64,000 nucleotides of DNA, taken from the NCBI RefSeq assembly GCF_900176425.1, contig NZ_FWXS01000004.1, positions 237,323-301,322 of the forward strand, in the 5' to 3' direction. This DNA is from Moheibacter sediminis. GTDB taxonomy: Bacteria; Bacteroidota; Bacteroidia; Flavobacteriales; Weeksellaceae. Below the pieces are notes generated by a model. That model was not told the DNA's origin. It worked only from the letters and a program-made list of their open reading frames with translations, and did no database searches. Every line of letters starts with the position of its first letter. Within the stretch, counting starts at the first letter, position 1. A program made the position numbers and the translations under genes. Positions 47,008 through 55,142 of the stretch are shown here, piece by piece.

Positions 47008-49521
47008 ATGCAGGAGAATATTTCCCACGCCAAAACCAATAAGGAAAGTAGAAAAAAAAGTGCTTCCATTTTTGAAATAGATAGGTTTATACCTAGAATC
47101 ATACGAAATTGGCTCCTTTATATATGTAGCCTTGTGATAGCAATCTTTTTTGCTATTTATTTAAACAATTGGCATTTAGACAAAGTTTACTCGGCAACGG
47201 CAAGCTTCCATGTTTCCAGTAATTCCGGATCCAATTCAAATTTCGGAACCAATAATTCAATCAACTTCATTTGGGGAGGAGCATCCAATAAAATAGATGT
47301 CCTCACCAACGTTCTACAATCCAGAACCCACTCATACGATGTAGCACAAGTTACCGGGGCATATGTAGCTTACGTAGAAGAAGGAACTATAAAAAAATCT
47401 AATTCCTATAGATTAAACTCTCCTTTTCAAATAGTTATTGATACAACACACAATCAGGTGATAAATGTTGAAATCGAGATAAAAGAGATAAATGATAATT
47501 CATTAGAGATAATCCCGATAAGTAATACTTCATATAATAATATATATAATTATTCGAAAGACTCTGTAATAGCAAAAAACAAAACCATAAAATTTCCTAA
47601 AAAAGCAAAATATGGTGAGTGGATTGAATCTGAAGATTACAGATTTAAAGTAGTAGAAGGCTTTAGGATGTTTTCCGAAGGAACTAAATACTCATTCCTA
47701 TTAACAAACTTAGATGCAGCAACTAACAGAGTTAGAAGTGGTATAGTATTAAATCCTTCCACAAGAGGAAGTTCAATCATCAACATATCGAAAATATCAT
47801 ATACACAAAGTGAAGCAGTAGATATTGTTAACGCATCTCTCCTAATCTTGCAAAAACGAGAATTAAACGAAAAAAATCAAATCGCTTACAATACCCGCAA
47901 TTATATAAAAAAACAGATGGGAATTGTGAAAGAAAAAGTAGACAGTTCTTATACAGATTATCAAAATCTTCAAAAAAGGGAGAATACGTATGATATGCCC
48001 GCTGATAAAGGAAATGTATTATCAAACATCCTTGATTTAGAAAAAGAAAAAGTAGGTTATCAAGAAAGAATTTCTGCTCTTAACTCTGTTAGTAATAATG
48101 TGAGGCAATCCGGAACAGATGGAATGATTTCTTTGGAAATTGCAGGACTCAATGAAGGTAATTTCGTAACCGAAGTAGGAGAATTAAAATCATTAGAAGA
48201 ACAAAGAAAAGAAATGGTTCTCTTATACCAGCCCTCGGCAAGAGAAGTAAAAGAGCTAGACCAAAAGATTGGGGAGGCAAAAAATAGAATTCAAAATGCA
48301 ATTAATTCAAACAGAGCCAAAATTGACAGAGAATTAGCCGACATCAATAGTAAATTATCACAATACGAAGGAGAAGCTTATAATCTACCCGAAAAGGAAA
48401 AAAAATTCTTAGATGCATCCAGAGGATATATAATAAATGATGCTTTATATGCTGAATTATTAGCAAAACTAAGTCAGGCTGAGTTATCAATAGCTTCAAA
48501 TATTTCAGACATTACCGTTATTGACAATGCAAAAAATTTAGGACAAGGTCCTGTAGCACCTGATACTCGTTTTAATTACGTCGTAGCAATAGTTGTTGCA
48601 CTCATCTTACCAACCGTTTATTTATTGGCAAGAGAATTATTTGACACAAAAATTAAAGGTGTTCCAGACATTGTAAGAAGAACCTCCATCCCATTAGTTG
48701 GAGCAATAGGTAATAACTCTGACTCAACCAATCCATTGGTAGTATTAGAAAGACCTAAATCGGGGATTTCTGAAGCATTCAGAGCAATACGAAGTAATCT
48801 TGCATTTCTTTATAAAAGAGGTAACACTTCACCAAATAAAACAATTGTTATTACATCATCGGTAGGTGGAGAAGGAAAAACATTCATGTCCATGAACATA
48901 TCATCTGTCTTGGCATTGAGCGGAAAGAAAACTCTTCTGATTGGCACGGATATGCGCAAGCCAAAGATATTTGATGAATTTGGATTAGAGAATAAAAAAG
49001 GGCTCTCCAATTATTTATCAGGTAATGCTACCCTGGAAGAAGTTATTCAGAAAACACGTTTAGACTCTTTAGATGTTATTACGGGTGGCCCGATTCCGCC
49101 CAATCCATCTGAATTATTATTACAAGATACAATGGGCAAGATGCTGCAGGATTTAAAAAATGAGTACGATTTTATAATTCTTGACACACCTCCGGTAGCT
49201 TTGGTTTCAGATGCTTATGATTTGATGAGGTATGCCGATGCGACTCTTTACATCGCACGATTCGATTATACATACAGAGGACTTATCAAAAACATTTCCG
49301 ATAAATATGACGAAGGAGAAGTTTCCAATATCGGTATCGTCCTAAACGACTTCCAAACCAAAGGAGGTTATGGATACGGCTACGGTTATGGTTATGGATA
49401 CGGCTATGGCTATGGATACGGCTATGGATACGGTTATTTTGAAGAAGATGCAAATTATGACCCGAGCATCATAGGTAGAATTAAAAGAATAATCGATATC
49501 AGGAGATACCTCAAAAGGTAA
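47008..49521 (+). CDS. Wzc-like polysaccharide co-polymerase and bacterial tyrosine kinase
   Basis: The 837-residue protein has a membrane helix near 35-53, a long periplasmic Wzz-type part with coiled coils (about 290-510), a second helix near 535-555, and a cytoplasmic tyrosine kinase with Walker A SSVGGEGKTFMS near 617-628, Walker A′ LLIGTDMRKPKI and Walker B FIILDTPPVALV. Family members control chain length and export through cyclic autophosphorylation of a C-terminal tyrosine cluster. Here that tail is an unbroken stretch of 12 Gly-Tyr pairs followed by acidic residues. It overlaps the following gene by 1 nt (TAATG). Confidence 0.92.
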   Translation: MQENISHAKTNKESRKKSASIFEIDRFIPRIIRNWLLYICSLVIAIFFAIYLNNWHLDKVYSATASFHVSSNSGSNSNFGTNNSINFIWGGASNKIDVLTNVLQSRTHSYDVAQVTGAYVAYVEEGTIKKSNSYRLNSPFQIVIDTTHNQVINVEIEIKEINDNSLEIIPISNTSYNNIYNYSKDSVIAKNKTIKFPKKAKYGEWIESEDYRFKVVEGFRMFSEGTKYSFLLTNLDAATNRVRSGIVLNPSTRGSSIINISKISYTQSEAVDIVNASLLILQKRELNEKNQIAYNTRNYIKKQMGIVKEKVDSSYTDYQNLQKRENTYDMPADKGNVLSNILDLEKEKVGYQERISALNSVSNNVRQSGTDGMISLEIAGLNEGNFVTEVGELKSLEEQRKEMVLLYQPSAREVKELDQKIGEAKNRIQNAINSNRAKIDRELADINSKLSQYEGEAYNLPEKEKKFLDASRGYIINDALYAELLAKLSQAELSIASNISDITVIDNAKNLGQGPVAPDTRFNYVVAIVVALILPTVYLLARELFDTKIKGVPDIVRRTSIPLVGAIGNNSDSTNPLVVLERPKSGISEAFRAIRSNLAFLYKRGNTSPNKTIVITSSVGGEGKTFMSMNISSVLALSGKKTLLIGTDMRKPKIFDEFGLENKKGLSNYLSGNATLEEVIQKTRLDSLDVITGGPIPPNPSELLLQDTMGKMLQDLKNEYDFIILDTPPVALVSDAYDLMRYADATLYIARFDYTYRGLIKNISDKYDEGEVSNIGIVLNDFQTKGGYGYGYGYGYGYGYGYGYGYGYGYFEEDANYDPSIIGRIKRIIDIRRYLKR
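49366..49437 (+). repeat. Gly-Tyr dipeptide coding repeat in the Wzc-like tail
   Basis: Twelve GGN-TAY codon pairs (72 nt) follow each other, with a loose 12-nt unit GGATACGGCTAT. The unit is a multiple of three, so gain or loss of copies would keep the frame. Confidence 0.95.
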
Positions 49522-50099
49522 TGAGAATAACCAAATTTTTATTTGATTACTTAATTGCTATCCTAATTTTCCCATTGGTATTTCCGGTAATTATTTTATT
49601 AATTATCATTTCGACTATAGATACAGGTGAATTTGGATTATTTACTCAAAAAAGAGTAGGCAAGGAAGGAAAACTATTTTCCATCTATAAAATCCGTTCC
49701 ATGAAAGGTACTTATGAATCTGACATAACTACGCTCACTTCTCACAAAATCACAACATTTGGAAAAATCATCCGAAACTATAAGCTCGACGAATTGCCCC
49801 AAATCTTAAATATTCTCCTCAATCAAATGAGCTTCGTAGGTCCACGGCCAGACGTTGTCGGTTACGCAGATGAATTAAAAGGCGAGGATAGAATTATCCT
49901 CACGCTAAAACCCGGGATCACAGGTCCTGCCCAACTCGCTTATAGAAACGAAGAGATTCTCCTTTCTGAGCAAGAAAATCCCATCCAGTACAATGACGAA
50001 ACCATCTGGCCGGATAAAGTCAGAATCAACCTTGAATATATTTCAAGCTGGACTTTCAGAGGTGACCTTAAATATATTTGGAAAACCATTAAATTCTGA
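49521..50099 (+). CDS. Small WcaJ/PglC-like phosphoglycosyl transferase
   Basis: The 192-residue protein is a monotopic initiating sugar transferase: an N-terminal membrane segment (FDYLIAILIFPLVFPVIILL), then FTQKRVGKEGKLFSIYKIRS, KLDELPQILNILLNQMSFVG and PRPD. It lacks the extra membrane helices of full-length WcaJ/WbaP and matches the minimal PglC size. It transfers a phospho-sugar to undecaprenyl phosphate. Together with the WecA-like gene it gives the locus two different types of initiating enzyme. Confidence 0.92.
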   Translation: MRITKFLFDYLIAILIFPLVFPVIILLIIISTIDTGEFGLFTQKRVGKEGKLFSIYKIRSMKGTYESDITTLTSHKITTFGKIIRNYKLDELPQILNILLNQMSFVGPRPDVVGYADELKGEDRIILTLKPGITGPAQLAYRNEEILLSEQENPIQYNDETIWPDKVRINLEYISSWTFRGDLKYIWKTIKF

Positions 50100-50106
50100 A
50101 TTATAT

Positions 50107-50225
50107 GGGTGCGTCCCCCGTCCGCCCTTTGGGCAGGCGTCCGGCGGTCGGGCTTTTCAGGGCTCCGCTTCGCTTCGGTGCTCCATCGCCTTACGCACCA
50201 CTCCTTTCAGTCGCACCCTTACAAT
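50107..50225. repeat. GC-rich intergenic repeat-like element
   Basis: This ~120-nt stretch is far richer in G and C than anything else in the window. It contains GCCCTTTGGGC (a small palindrome), GGTGCGT at 50108-50114 complementary to ACGCACC at 50193-50199, and CGCTTCGCTTCGG. It resembles a dispersed GC-rich element seen in flavobacterial intergenic regions; other copies cannot be searched here. Confidence 0.55.
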
Positions 50226-50233
50226 CCCTCGCA

Positions 50234-50267
50234 CAAAAAAAGAGACAGCTATAAAACCAGTCTCTTA
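50234..50267 (-). terminator. Terminator of the acyl-CoA carboxylase gene
   Basis: On the minus strand AAGAGAC and GTCTCTT form a stem around a 13-nt loop, followed by TTTTTTT. It is about 55 nt after the carboxylase stop codon. Confidence 0.75.
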
Positions 50268-50319
50268 TATTTAAAATTTATTGTTATCCCGAGCTTGTAG
50301 AGGGATCTAATTTAACCAA

Positions 50320-51948
50320 TCAAGTCTGTATCACCCCCAAATTAAAAGGCTTCTCAATCGGTGCATGATTTGCAGCCTCGATTCCCATCGAAATCCATTT
50401 ACGCGTATCCAATGGATTGATCACAGCATCTGTCCACAACCTTGAAGCAGCGTAATAAGGACTCGTCTGCTCATTGTATTTTTGCGTTATTTCATCCAAT
50501 AGCTCAGCCTTTTTCTGCTCATCAATTTCTTCACCTTTCGCTTTCATCGAAGCTTCCTGTATCTGAAGCAAAACCTTAGCAGCCTGTTCGCCGCCCATTA
50601 CCGCCAATTGTGCAGATGGCCAGGCAAAAATCAACCTTGGATCATAAGCCTTTCCGCACATCGCATAATTCCCTGCGCCATAACTATTTCCAACCACAAC
50701 CGTAAACTTCGGAACGACAGAATTCGCAACTGCATTCACCATTTTCGCCCCATCTTTGATGATTCCACCATGTTCAGATTTCGAACCCACCATAAATCCC
50801 GTAACATCTTGTAAGAAAACCAATGGAATTTTTTTCTGATTACAATTCGCAATAAATCGTGTTGCTTTATCAGCCGAGTCCGAATAAATAACTCCTCCGA
50901 ACTGCATCCCATCCTTTTTAGACTTCACGATTTTTCTTTGATTGGCCACAATTCCAACCGCCCAGCCGTCAATTCTCGCATAACAGCAAATCAACGTTTT
51001 ACCATAATCTCCTTTGTACTCATCAAATTCAGAATTATCTACCAAACGTTTGATGATGTCGTACATATCATACTGCTCAGACCTTGTAGCAGGTAATATT
51101 CCGTAGATTTCCCTTTCGTCTTCTTTCGGCTTTGCAGACTCAATTCTGTTATAACCCGCCTTTTCATAATCGCCGATTTTACCCATGATAGATTTGATTC
51201 TATCCAAAGCATCTTCATCATTTTTGGCTTTGTAATCCGTCACACCCGAAACTTCACAATGCGTAGTCGCGCCGCCAAGCGTTTCATTGTCGATGTCTTC
51301 TCCGATAGCAGCTTTCACCAAATAACTTCCGGCAAGAAAGATAGAACCTGTTTTGTCAACAATCATCGCTTCATCGCTCATGATTGGAAGATAAGCACCA
51401 CCCGCCACGCAGCTTCCCATCACCGCAGAAATTTGAGTGATTCCCATCGAACTCATGATAGCATTGTTTCTGAAAATTCTTCCGAAATGTTCTTTATCCG
51501 GAAAAATTTCGCTTTGCATTGGCAAATAAACGCCTGCACTATCTACTAAATAAATGATTGGAAGTCTGTTTTCCATCGCAATTTCCTGCGCACGCAAATT
51601 CTTTTTCCCAGAAATCGGAAACCAGGCACCCGCTTTTACAGTTGCGTCGTTGGCTACAACGATGCATTGCTTCCCTGAAACATAACCGATGGTTATCACA
51701 ACGCCTGCACTCGGACATCCGCCTTCTTCTTCATACATTCCATATCCGGCAAAAGCACCGATTTCTATACTCGGTTTTCCTTTGTCCAAAAGATATTCAG
51801 TACGTTCACGCGCAGTGAGCTTTCCTTTTTCCTTGTATTTTTCGATGCGCTTTTTACCACCTCCAAGATATATTTCTGATAATTTTTTTCTTAAATCCGA
51901 AACCTGAAGCTTATTTTTATCTTCACGTTGGTTGAAAACTAAATCCAT
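50320..51948 (-). CDS. Acyl-CoA carboxylase beta (carboxyltransferase) subunit
   Basis: The 542-residue protein is a biotin-dependent carboxyltransferase: GKLTARERTEYLLDKG, VVANDATVKAGAWFP, YLVDSAGVYLPMQSEIFP, VMGSCVAGGAYLPIMSDEA and PLVFLQDVTGFMVGSKSEHGG, ending PLDTRKWISMGIEAANHAP. The substrate-site sequence resembles methylcrotonyl-CoA carboxylase (MccB), but propionyl- or geranyl-CoA types cannot be excluded. The biotin carboxylase subunit is not in the window. A methylmalonyl-CoA epimerase gene lies 6 kb away. Confidence 0.9.
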   Translation of the reverse strand: MDLVFNQREDKNKLQVSDLRKKLSEIYLGGGKKRIEKYKEKGKLTARERTEYLLDKGKPSIEIGAFAGYGMYEEEGGCPSAGVVITIGYVSGKQCIVVANDATVKAGAWFPISGKKNLRAQEIAMENRLPIIYLVDSAGVYLPMQSEIFPDKEHFGRIFRNNAIMSSMGITQISAVMGSCVAGGAYLPIMSDEAMIVDKTGSIFLAGSYLVKAAIGEDIDNETLGGATTHCEVSGVTDYKAKNDEDALDRIKSIMGKIGDYEKAGYNRIESAKPKEDEREIYGILPATRSEQYDMYDIIKRLVDNSEFDEYKGDYGKTLICCYARIDGWAVGIVANQRKIVKSKKDGMQFGGVIYSDSADKATRFIANCNQKKIPLVFLQDVTGFMVGSKSEHGGIIKDGAKMVNAVANSVVPKFTVVVGNSYGAGNYAMCGKAYDPRLIFAWPSAQLAVMGGEQAAKVLLQIQEASMKAKGEEIDEQKKAELLDEITQKYNEQTSPYYAASRLWTDAVINPLDTRKWISMGIEAANHAPIEKPFNLGVIQT

Positions 51949-52008
51949 TCTTTCTATTTGTTTGTTGGCTAAAACTACAAAAATCAGATGAATTGTAAAA
52001 TTTACTTT

Positions 52009-52590
52009 TTAAGAATTGATAAAGGTTTTGCAGTGGGAAATCATTTCAGGAAAGAATTCCATAAATTCAGATTCTAATTCTTCCTTATATAATATCATTT
52101 CTTCCACAGCGGTACTGATGTTGTTTTCGAACTTACTTCGCTGGCTGATTCCCTTCAGCGTCTGCTGAATTCCTTCGATGCTCGCATAATTCCCAAACCA
52201 ATCATGTTTGAGCAAATGTTTCACCATGAATTTTAAGTCCGATGGGAATTCATCAAAATGTTTTCTGAATAAATCATAACACTTTGAAACAAATTCGGAG
52301 TAAGGTTCATCAGAAAATTTCTCCCAATTGGAAATCAAAATATAATCGTATAAAACATCTACAATCACGGGCGAATATTTCCCATATCGCTCATGGAATT
52401 TTTGCGTGCTTTTTTTTACCACATCGTGCTCATCTGTAAAAGTGTCGATGGTGCGGTGTAGTAAAATTCCTTTTTGTCGGTCTCCTTCAAAATTCTCAAA
52501 ATCTTTTCCCCGAACAACTTCTCCATAAAGATTTCCAATTTGGATTTCCGGATTTTTAAAAGACAATAATTGGTGTGCTACAAAATTCAT
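52009..52590 (-). CDS. Acyl carrier protein phosphodiesterase (AcpH-like, DUF479)
   Basis: The 193-residue protein matches the ACP phosphodiesterase family: MNFVAHQLLSFKNPEIQIGN at the N-terminus, GILLHRTIDTFTDEHDVVKK with the conserved His/Asp metal ligands, VIVDVLYDYILISNW, and YASIEGIQQTL. AcpH removes the phosphopantetheine group from acyl carrier protein. It lies 30 nt downstream of the XRE regulator gene on the same strand. Confidence 0.88.
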   Translation of the reverse strand: MNFVAHQLLSFKNPEIQIGNLYGEVVRGKDFENFEGDRQKGILLHRTIDTFTDEHDVVKKSTQKFHERYGKYSPVIVDVLYDYILISNWEKFSDEPYSEFVSKCYDLFRKHFDEFPSDLKFMVKHLLKHDWFGNYASIEGIQQTLKGISQRSKFENNISTAVEEMILYKEELESEFMEFFPEMISHCKTFINS

Positions 52591-52620
52591 GAGTGAACTA
52601 AGATAATCAGAAATTTCAAT

Positions 52621-53061
52621 TTAACCTTGATTCTGAGAAAAATCATCAAAGGTTCCGTCTTCATAAAAGAACACAATCTTCTTTATTTTTTTGGACGAAT
52701 TGGAGACAGGCATTTCATTTTGTGAAATTATTTCTTGAGAGTTTTGGATTTCTTGTTCACTATTTTCAATTTCATCTATATCAAAAAGGGTAGGATGGAA
52801 GTTCACTGAATTTTCCATATTTTCATTTTCGGAAGAAATTTCTTCAAATTCTTCTTTTTTTTCTGTTCCGAAAACCAACCAATCTGTATCAATTTCAGGA
52901 AAAACTTTTTTGATTTTAATGAGAAATTCCAAGCTCGGTTTATTTCGTCCAGAAACAATGTGTGAAATTGCCGATCGCTGTACTTCAATTTTGTCTGCAA
53001 ATTCGGAGGGTGTGAGTCCCGATTTTTCTAAAATTTCCAATATTCTTTTTGATGCTTCCAT
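52621..53061 (-). CDS. XRE-family helix-turn-helix transcriptional regulator
   Basis: The 146-residue protein has an N-terminal XRE HTH domain at about 8-65 (SGLTPSEFADKIEVQRSAIS, GRNKPSLEFLIKIKKVFPEI, DWLVFGT) and a long, acidic, Asn/Glu-rich C-terminal half with no known domain. This layout is common for stand-alone HTH proteins in Flavobacteriales. Palindromes overlap its own promoter, so autoregulation is likely. It may be co-transcribed with the ACP phosphodiesterase gene. Confidence 0.88.
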   Translation of the reverse strand: MEASKRILEILEKSGLTPSEFADKIEVQRSAISHIVSGRNKPSLEFLIKIKKVFPEIDTDWLVFGTEKKEEFEEISSENENMENSVNFHPTLFDIDEIENSEQEIQNSQEIISQNEMPVSNSSKKIKKIVFFYEDGTFDDFSQNQG

Positions 53062-53075
53062 TTTACAAAAGTAAA
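53062..53075 (-). promoter_or_regulatory. Palindrome over the XRE gene promoter
   Basis: TTTACAAAAGTAAA is a TTTAC-N4-GTAAA palindrome directly before the XRE start codon (53061). On the minus strand it contains TACTTTTG (53066-53073), a match to TAnnTTTG, so a bound protein would block this promoter, and the mRNA would be nearly leaderless. Confidence 0.6.
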
Positions 53076-53257
53076 CATAAATTCACAATTTTAAACAGGT
53101 AATTTTGTCCGAATTAATACGACTATAATTTGAAGTAAATTAACATCAATAGTTTAGGTAGTTTGTCATAACTAACTGATTTTAATTAAAATGAATGATA
53201 GATATATATATTATTTTATAATTAAGCCATTATGTCATCAAAATTGAATTATTTAAA

Positions 53258-53285
53258 TTTACAAAAGTAAATTACAAATGTAAAT
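53258..53285. promoter_or_regulatory. Second and third TTTAC-N4-GTAAA-type palindromes
   Basis: TTTACAAAAGTAAA at 53258-53271 repeats the promoter palindrome exactly, and TTACAAATGTAA at 53273-53284 follows at once. They lie in the 343-bp AT-rich gap between the XRE and M14 genes, which otherwise shows no gene. Confidence 0.5.
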
Positions 53286-53392
53286 CAGAAATTATTCGAA
53301 ATATTTTGAACGCAATTCACATAAGTAACCTGATTTTACATCTAAAAAATAAAAGTCTCTTAAATCGCTTTAAAATCAATTTTTAAAAACCG

Positions 53393-53400
53393 TAACTTCG
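53393..53400 (+). promoter_or_regulatory. -7 box directly before the M14 peptidase gene
   Basis: TAACTTCG resembles TAnnTTTG with one change and ends 4 nt before the ATG at 53405, implying a leaderless mRNA. Confidence 0.45.
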
Positions 53401-53404
53401 TTTC

Positions 53405-54562
53405 ATGGAATTATTGCAATTATTTGACTCAGATTACGAAAAAATCCGCGTCTCGGGATTTGAATCCAGATACTTACCTTTTTCTCAACTTAAAAACTAT
53501 TTAGATGATAATTTTCCTGAAAAAATTTCTCTTGGAAAATCATTTTTAGGCAACGACATTTTTCATTTAAAAATCGGAACCGGAAATCGAAATATTTTGG
53601 CTTGGTCTCAAATGCATGGAAATGAATCTACCGGAACGCGTGCAATGTTTGATGTTTTAGAACTCCTGAAATTGGAAAATAATTGGTCTGAAACGATTTT
53701 AAAAACCTTTACCTTTCATTTTATTCCGATGTTAAATCCTGATGGTTCTACTTTATATACGCGTAGAAATGCTTCAGGAATTGATCTGAACCGTGATTTC
53801 ACGCAGGAATCTTCTCCGGAAATTAAAATTTTAAAAGAATTCGTGAAAAATTACCAATTTGAATATCTATTTAACCTCCATGATCAAAGAACGATTTTTA
53901 ATACGGAGAATTTACCACAAACCGCAACGCTTTCATTTTTAGCTCCTGCTGCTGATATTCAGCGTTCTATGACTGATACGAGACGAAACGTCATGTCGGT
54001 TATATCTTATATGAATACACATTTACAGAAATACATTCCGGGAAAAATCGGCAGATTTTCAGATGAATTTTATCCCAATTCGACGGGCGACAACTTCACT
54101 CAAATGGAAATTCCAACGATTTTGTTTGAAGCAGGACATTATCCCAATGATTACCAGCGAGATCACACCCGAAAGTACAATGCACTTGCGATTTTGTTGG
54201 CGTTGGATGCGATTCAGCAAAATAAAAATTTCGGTACGGAAGGTTATTTTGACATTCCGCAAAATGGAAAAATGTTTCTGGATGTGGTTTTGCGTAATGT
54301 TTTGGTAAAATCAAGCCATTCAGAATCACTTTTAGACATAGGAATTTATTTCCAAGAACAATTGAATACAAAAACGCATGAAATAGAATTTTGTGCTGTG
54401 ATAGAGGAAATTGGTGATTTGAGCAATTATTTCGGTCATTTGGATTTAGATAAAAAAGGACAAATCTTTGTTGGTAAATCTACAATTTATCCTGTTTTTG
54501 AGGAGGTTGCAGATTTTTCAGTAGGAAATATCCATTTTGACAATGGCAAATTTATCTACTAA
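53405..54562 (+). CDS. M14-family zinc carboxypeptidase
   Basis: The 385-residue protein has the M14 motifs: HGNEST (HxxE zinc ligands) near 78-83, IPMLNPDGSTLYTRRNASGI followed by DLNRDF, and LFNLHDQ with the third zinc histidine; ILFEAGHYP near 237 supplies the region of the catalytic glutamate. No signal peptide is visible, so it is probably cytoplasmic. It likely trims peptides from the C-terminus; the exact substrate is unknown. It is divergent from the XRE gene. Confidence 0.88.
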   Translation: MELLQLFDSDYEKIRVSGFESRYLPFSQLKNYLDDNFPEKISLGKSFLGNDIFHLKIGTGNRNILAWSQMHGNESTGTRAMFDVLELLKLENNWSETILKTFTFHFIPMLNPDGSTLYTRRNASGIDLNRDFTQESSPEIKILKEFVKNYQFEYLFNLHDQRTIFNTENLPQTATLSFLAPAADIQRSMTDTRRNVMSVISYMNTHLQKYIPGKIGRFSDEFYPNSTGDNFTQMEIPTILFEAGHYPNDYQRDHTRKYNALAILLALDAIQQNKNFGTEGYFDIPQNGKMFLDVVLRNVLVKSSHSESLLDIGIYFQEQLNTKTHEIEFCAVIEEIGDLSNYFGHLDLDKKGQIFVGKSTIYPVFEEVADFSVGNIHFDNGKFIY

Positions 54563-54599
54563 ACAAAAAATTATATCTTTACTCATCAAAATTAAATAA

Positions 54600-55142
54600 A
54601 TGAACAAAGCCTTAACCCTATTGATTTTTACTTTTATTCTTATGTCTTGCGAAGGTCCTTATATTTTCAACCGTGTAATTACTCAGAAAGACGGAACCAA
54701 AATGCTGTTTGGAGGAGTTGAAGAATCTGCTTTTCACAAAGAGCCGTTTTCTACTTGGTACTTAACTGAATACGATTCTTATAAGCCTAATAATGAAATG
54801 ATTAAAGATTTCAAAGGCAAGCTGAGACGTTACCGTATCGAAGTTTTTATGGGAACTTGGTGTGAAGACAGCAAGCGAGAATATCCGCGTTTGATGAAAA
54901 TTTTGAACGAAGCTAAATTTCCACAAAAAAGAATGGTTACTTATGCGGTCAATGAAAATAAAAGAAGCTTTTACGGTGAAGATCAGGGAAAAGACATTCG
55001 TTTTGTGCCTACAATCATTTTTTACAGAGGCGGAGACGAAGTTGGCAGAATTGTTGAATCTCCAGTTTCAGGTTCGTTGGAAGAAGATATTTTGATGATC
55101 GTCAACGAAATGCCTAATACACCAAATTACGCAGAAGATTGA
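54600..55142 (+). CDS. Thioredoxin-like lipoprotein with a single active-site cysteine
   Basis: The 180-residue protein has a lipoprotein signal (lipobox LMSC, Cys 17) and a thioredoxin-like fold: YRIEVFMGTWCEDSKREYPR, in which the CxxC motif is reduced to C-E-D-S, and FVPTIIFYRGGDEVGRIVE with the cis-proline. A monothiol active site suggests isomerase-like or non-redox work rather than dithiol exchange. It overlaps the DUF4230 gene by 4 nt, so the two products are probably made together. Confidence 0.83.
   Translation: MNKALTLLIFTFILMSCEGPYIFNRVITQKDGTKMLFGGVEESAFHKEPFSTWYLTEYDSYKPNNEMIKDFKGKLRRYRIEVFMGTWCEDSKREYPRLMKILNEAKFPQKRMVTYAVNENKRSFYGEDQGKDIRFVPTIIFYRGGDEVGRIVESPVSGSLEEDILMIVNEMPNTPNYAED

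Noticed and set aside
49366..49437. Gly-Tyr repeat as a CRISPR or assembly artefact
   Set aside because: It is in frame, codon choices vary between units, and the kinase continues with a normal acidic tail and stop.
49993..50300. Open frames across the GC-rich island
   Set aside because: They overlap a real gene end and a GC-rich non-coding element, with no recognisable domain or codon pattern.
52621..53061. XRE gene as a phage or toxin-antitoxin remnant
   Set aside because: No integrase, toxin or other phage gene lies nearby; its layout is that of ordinary chromosomal regulators.
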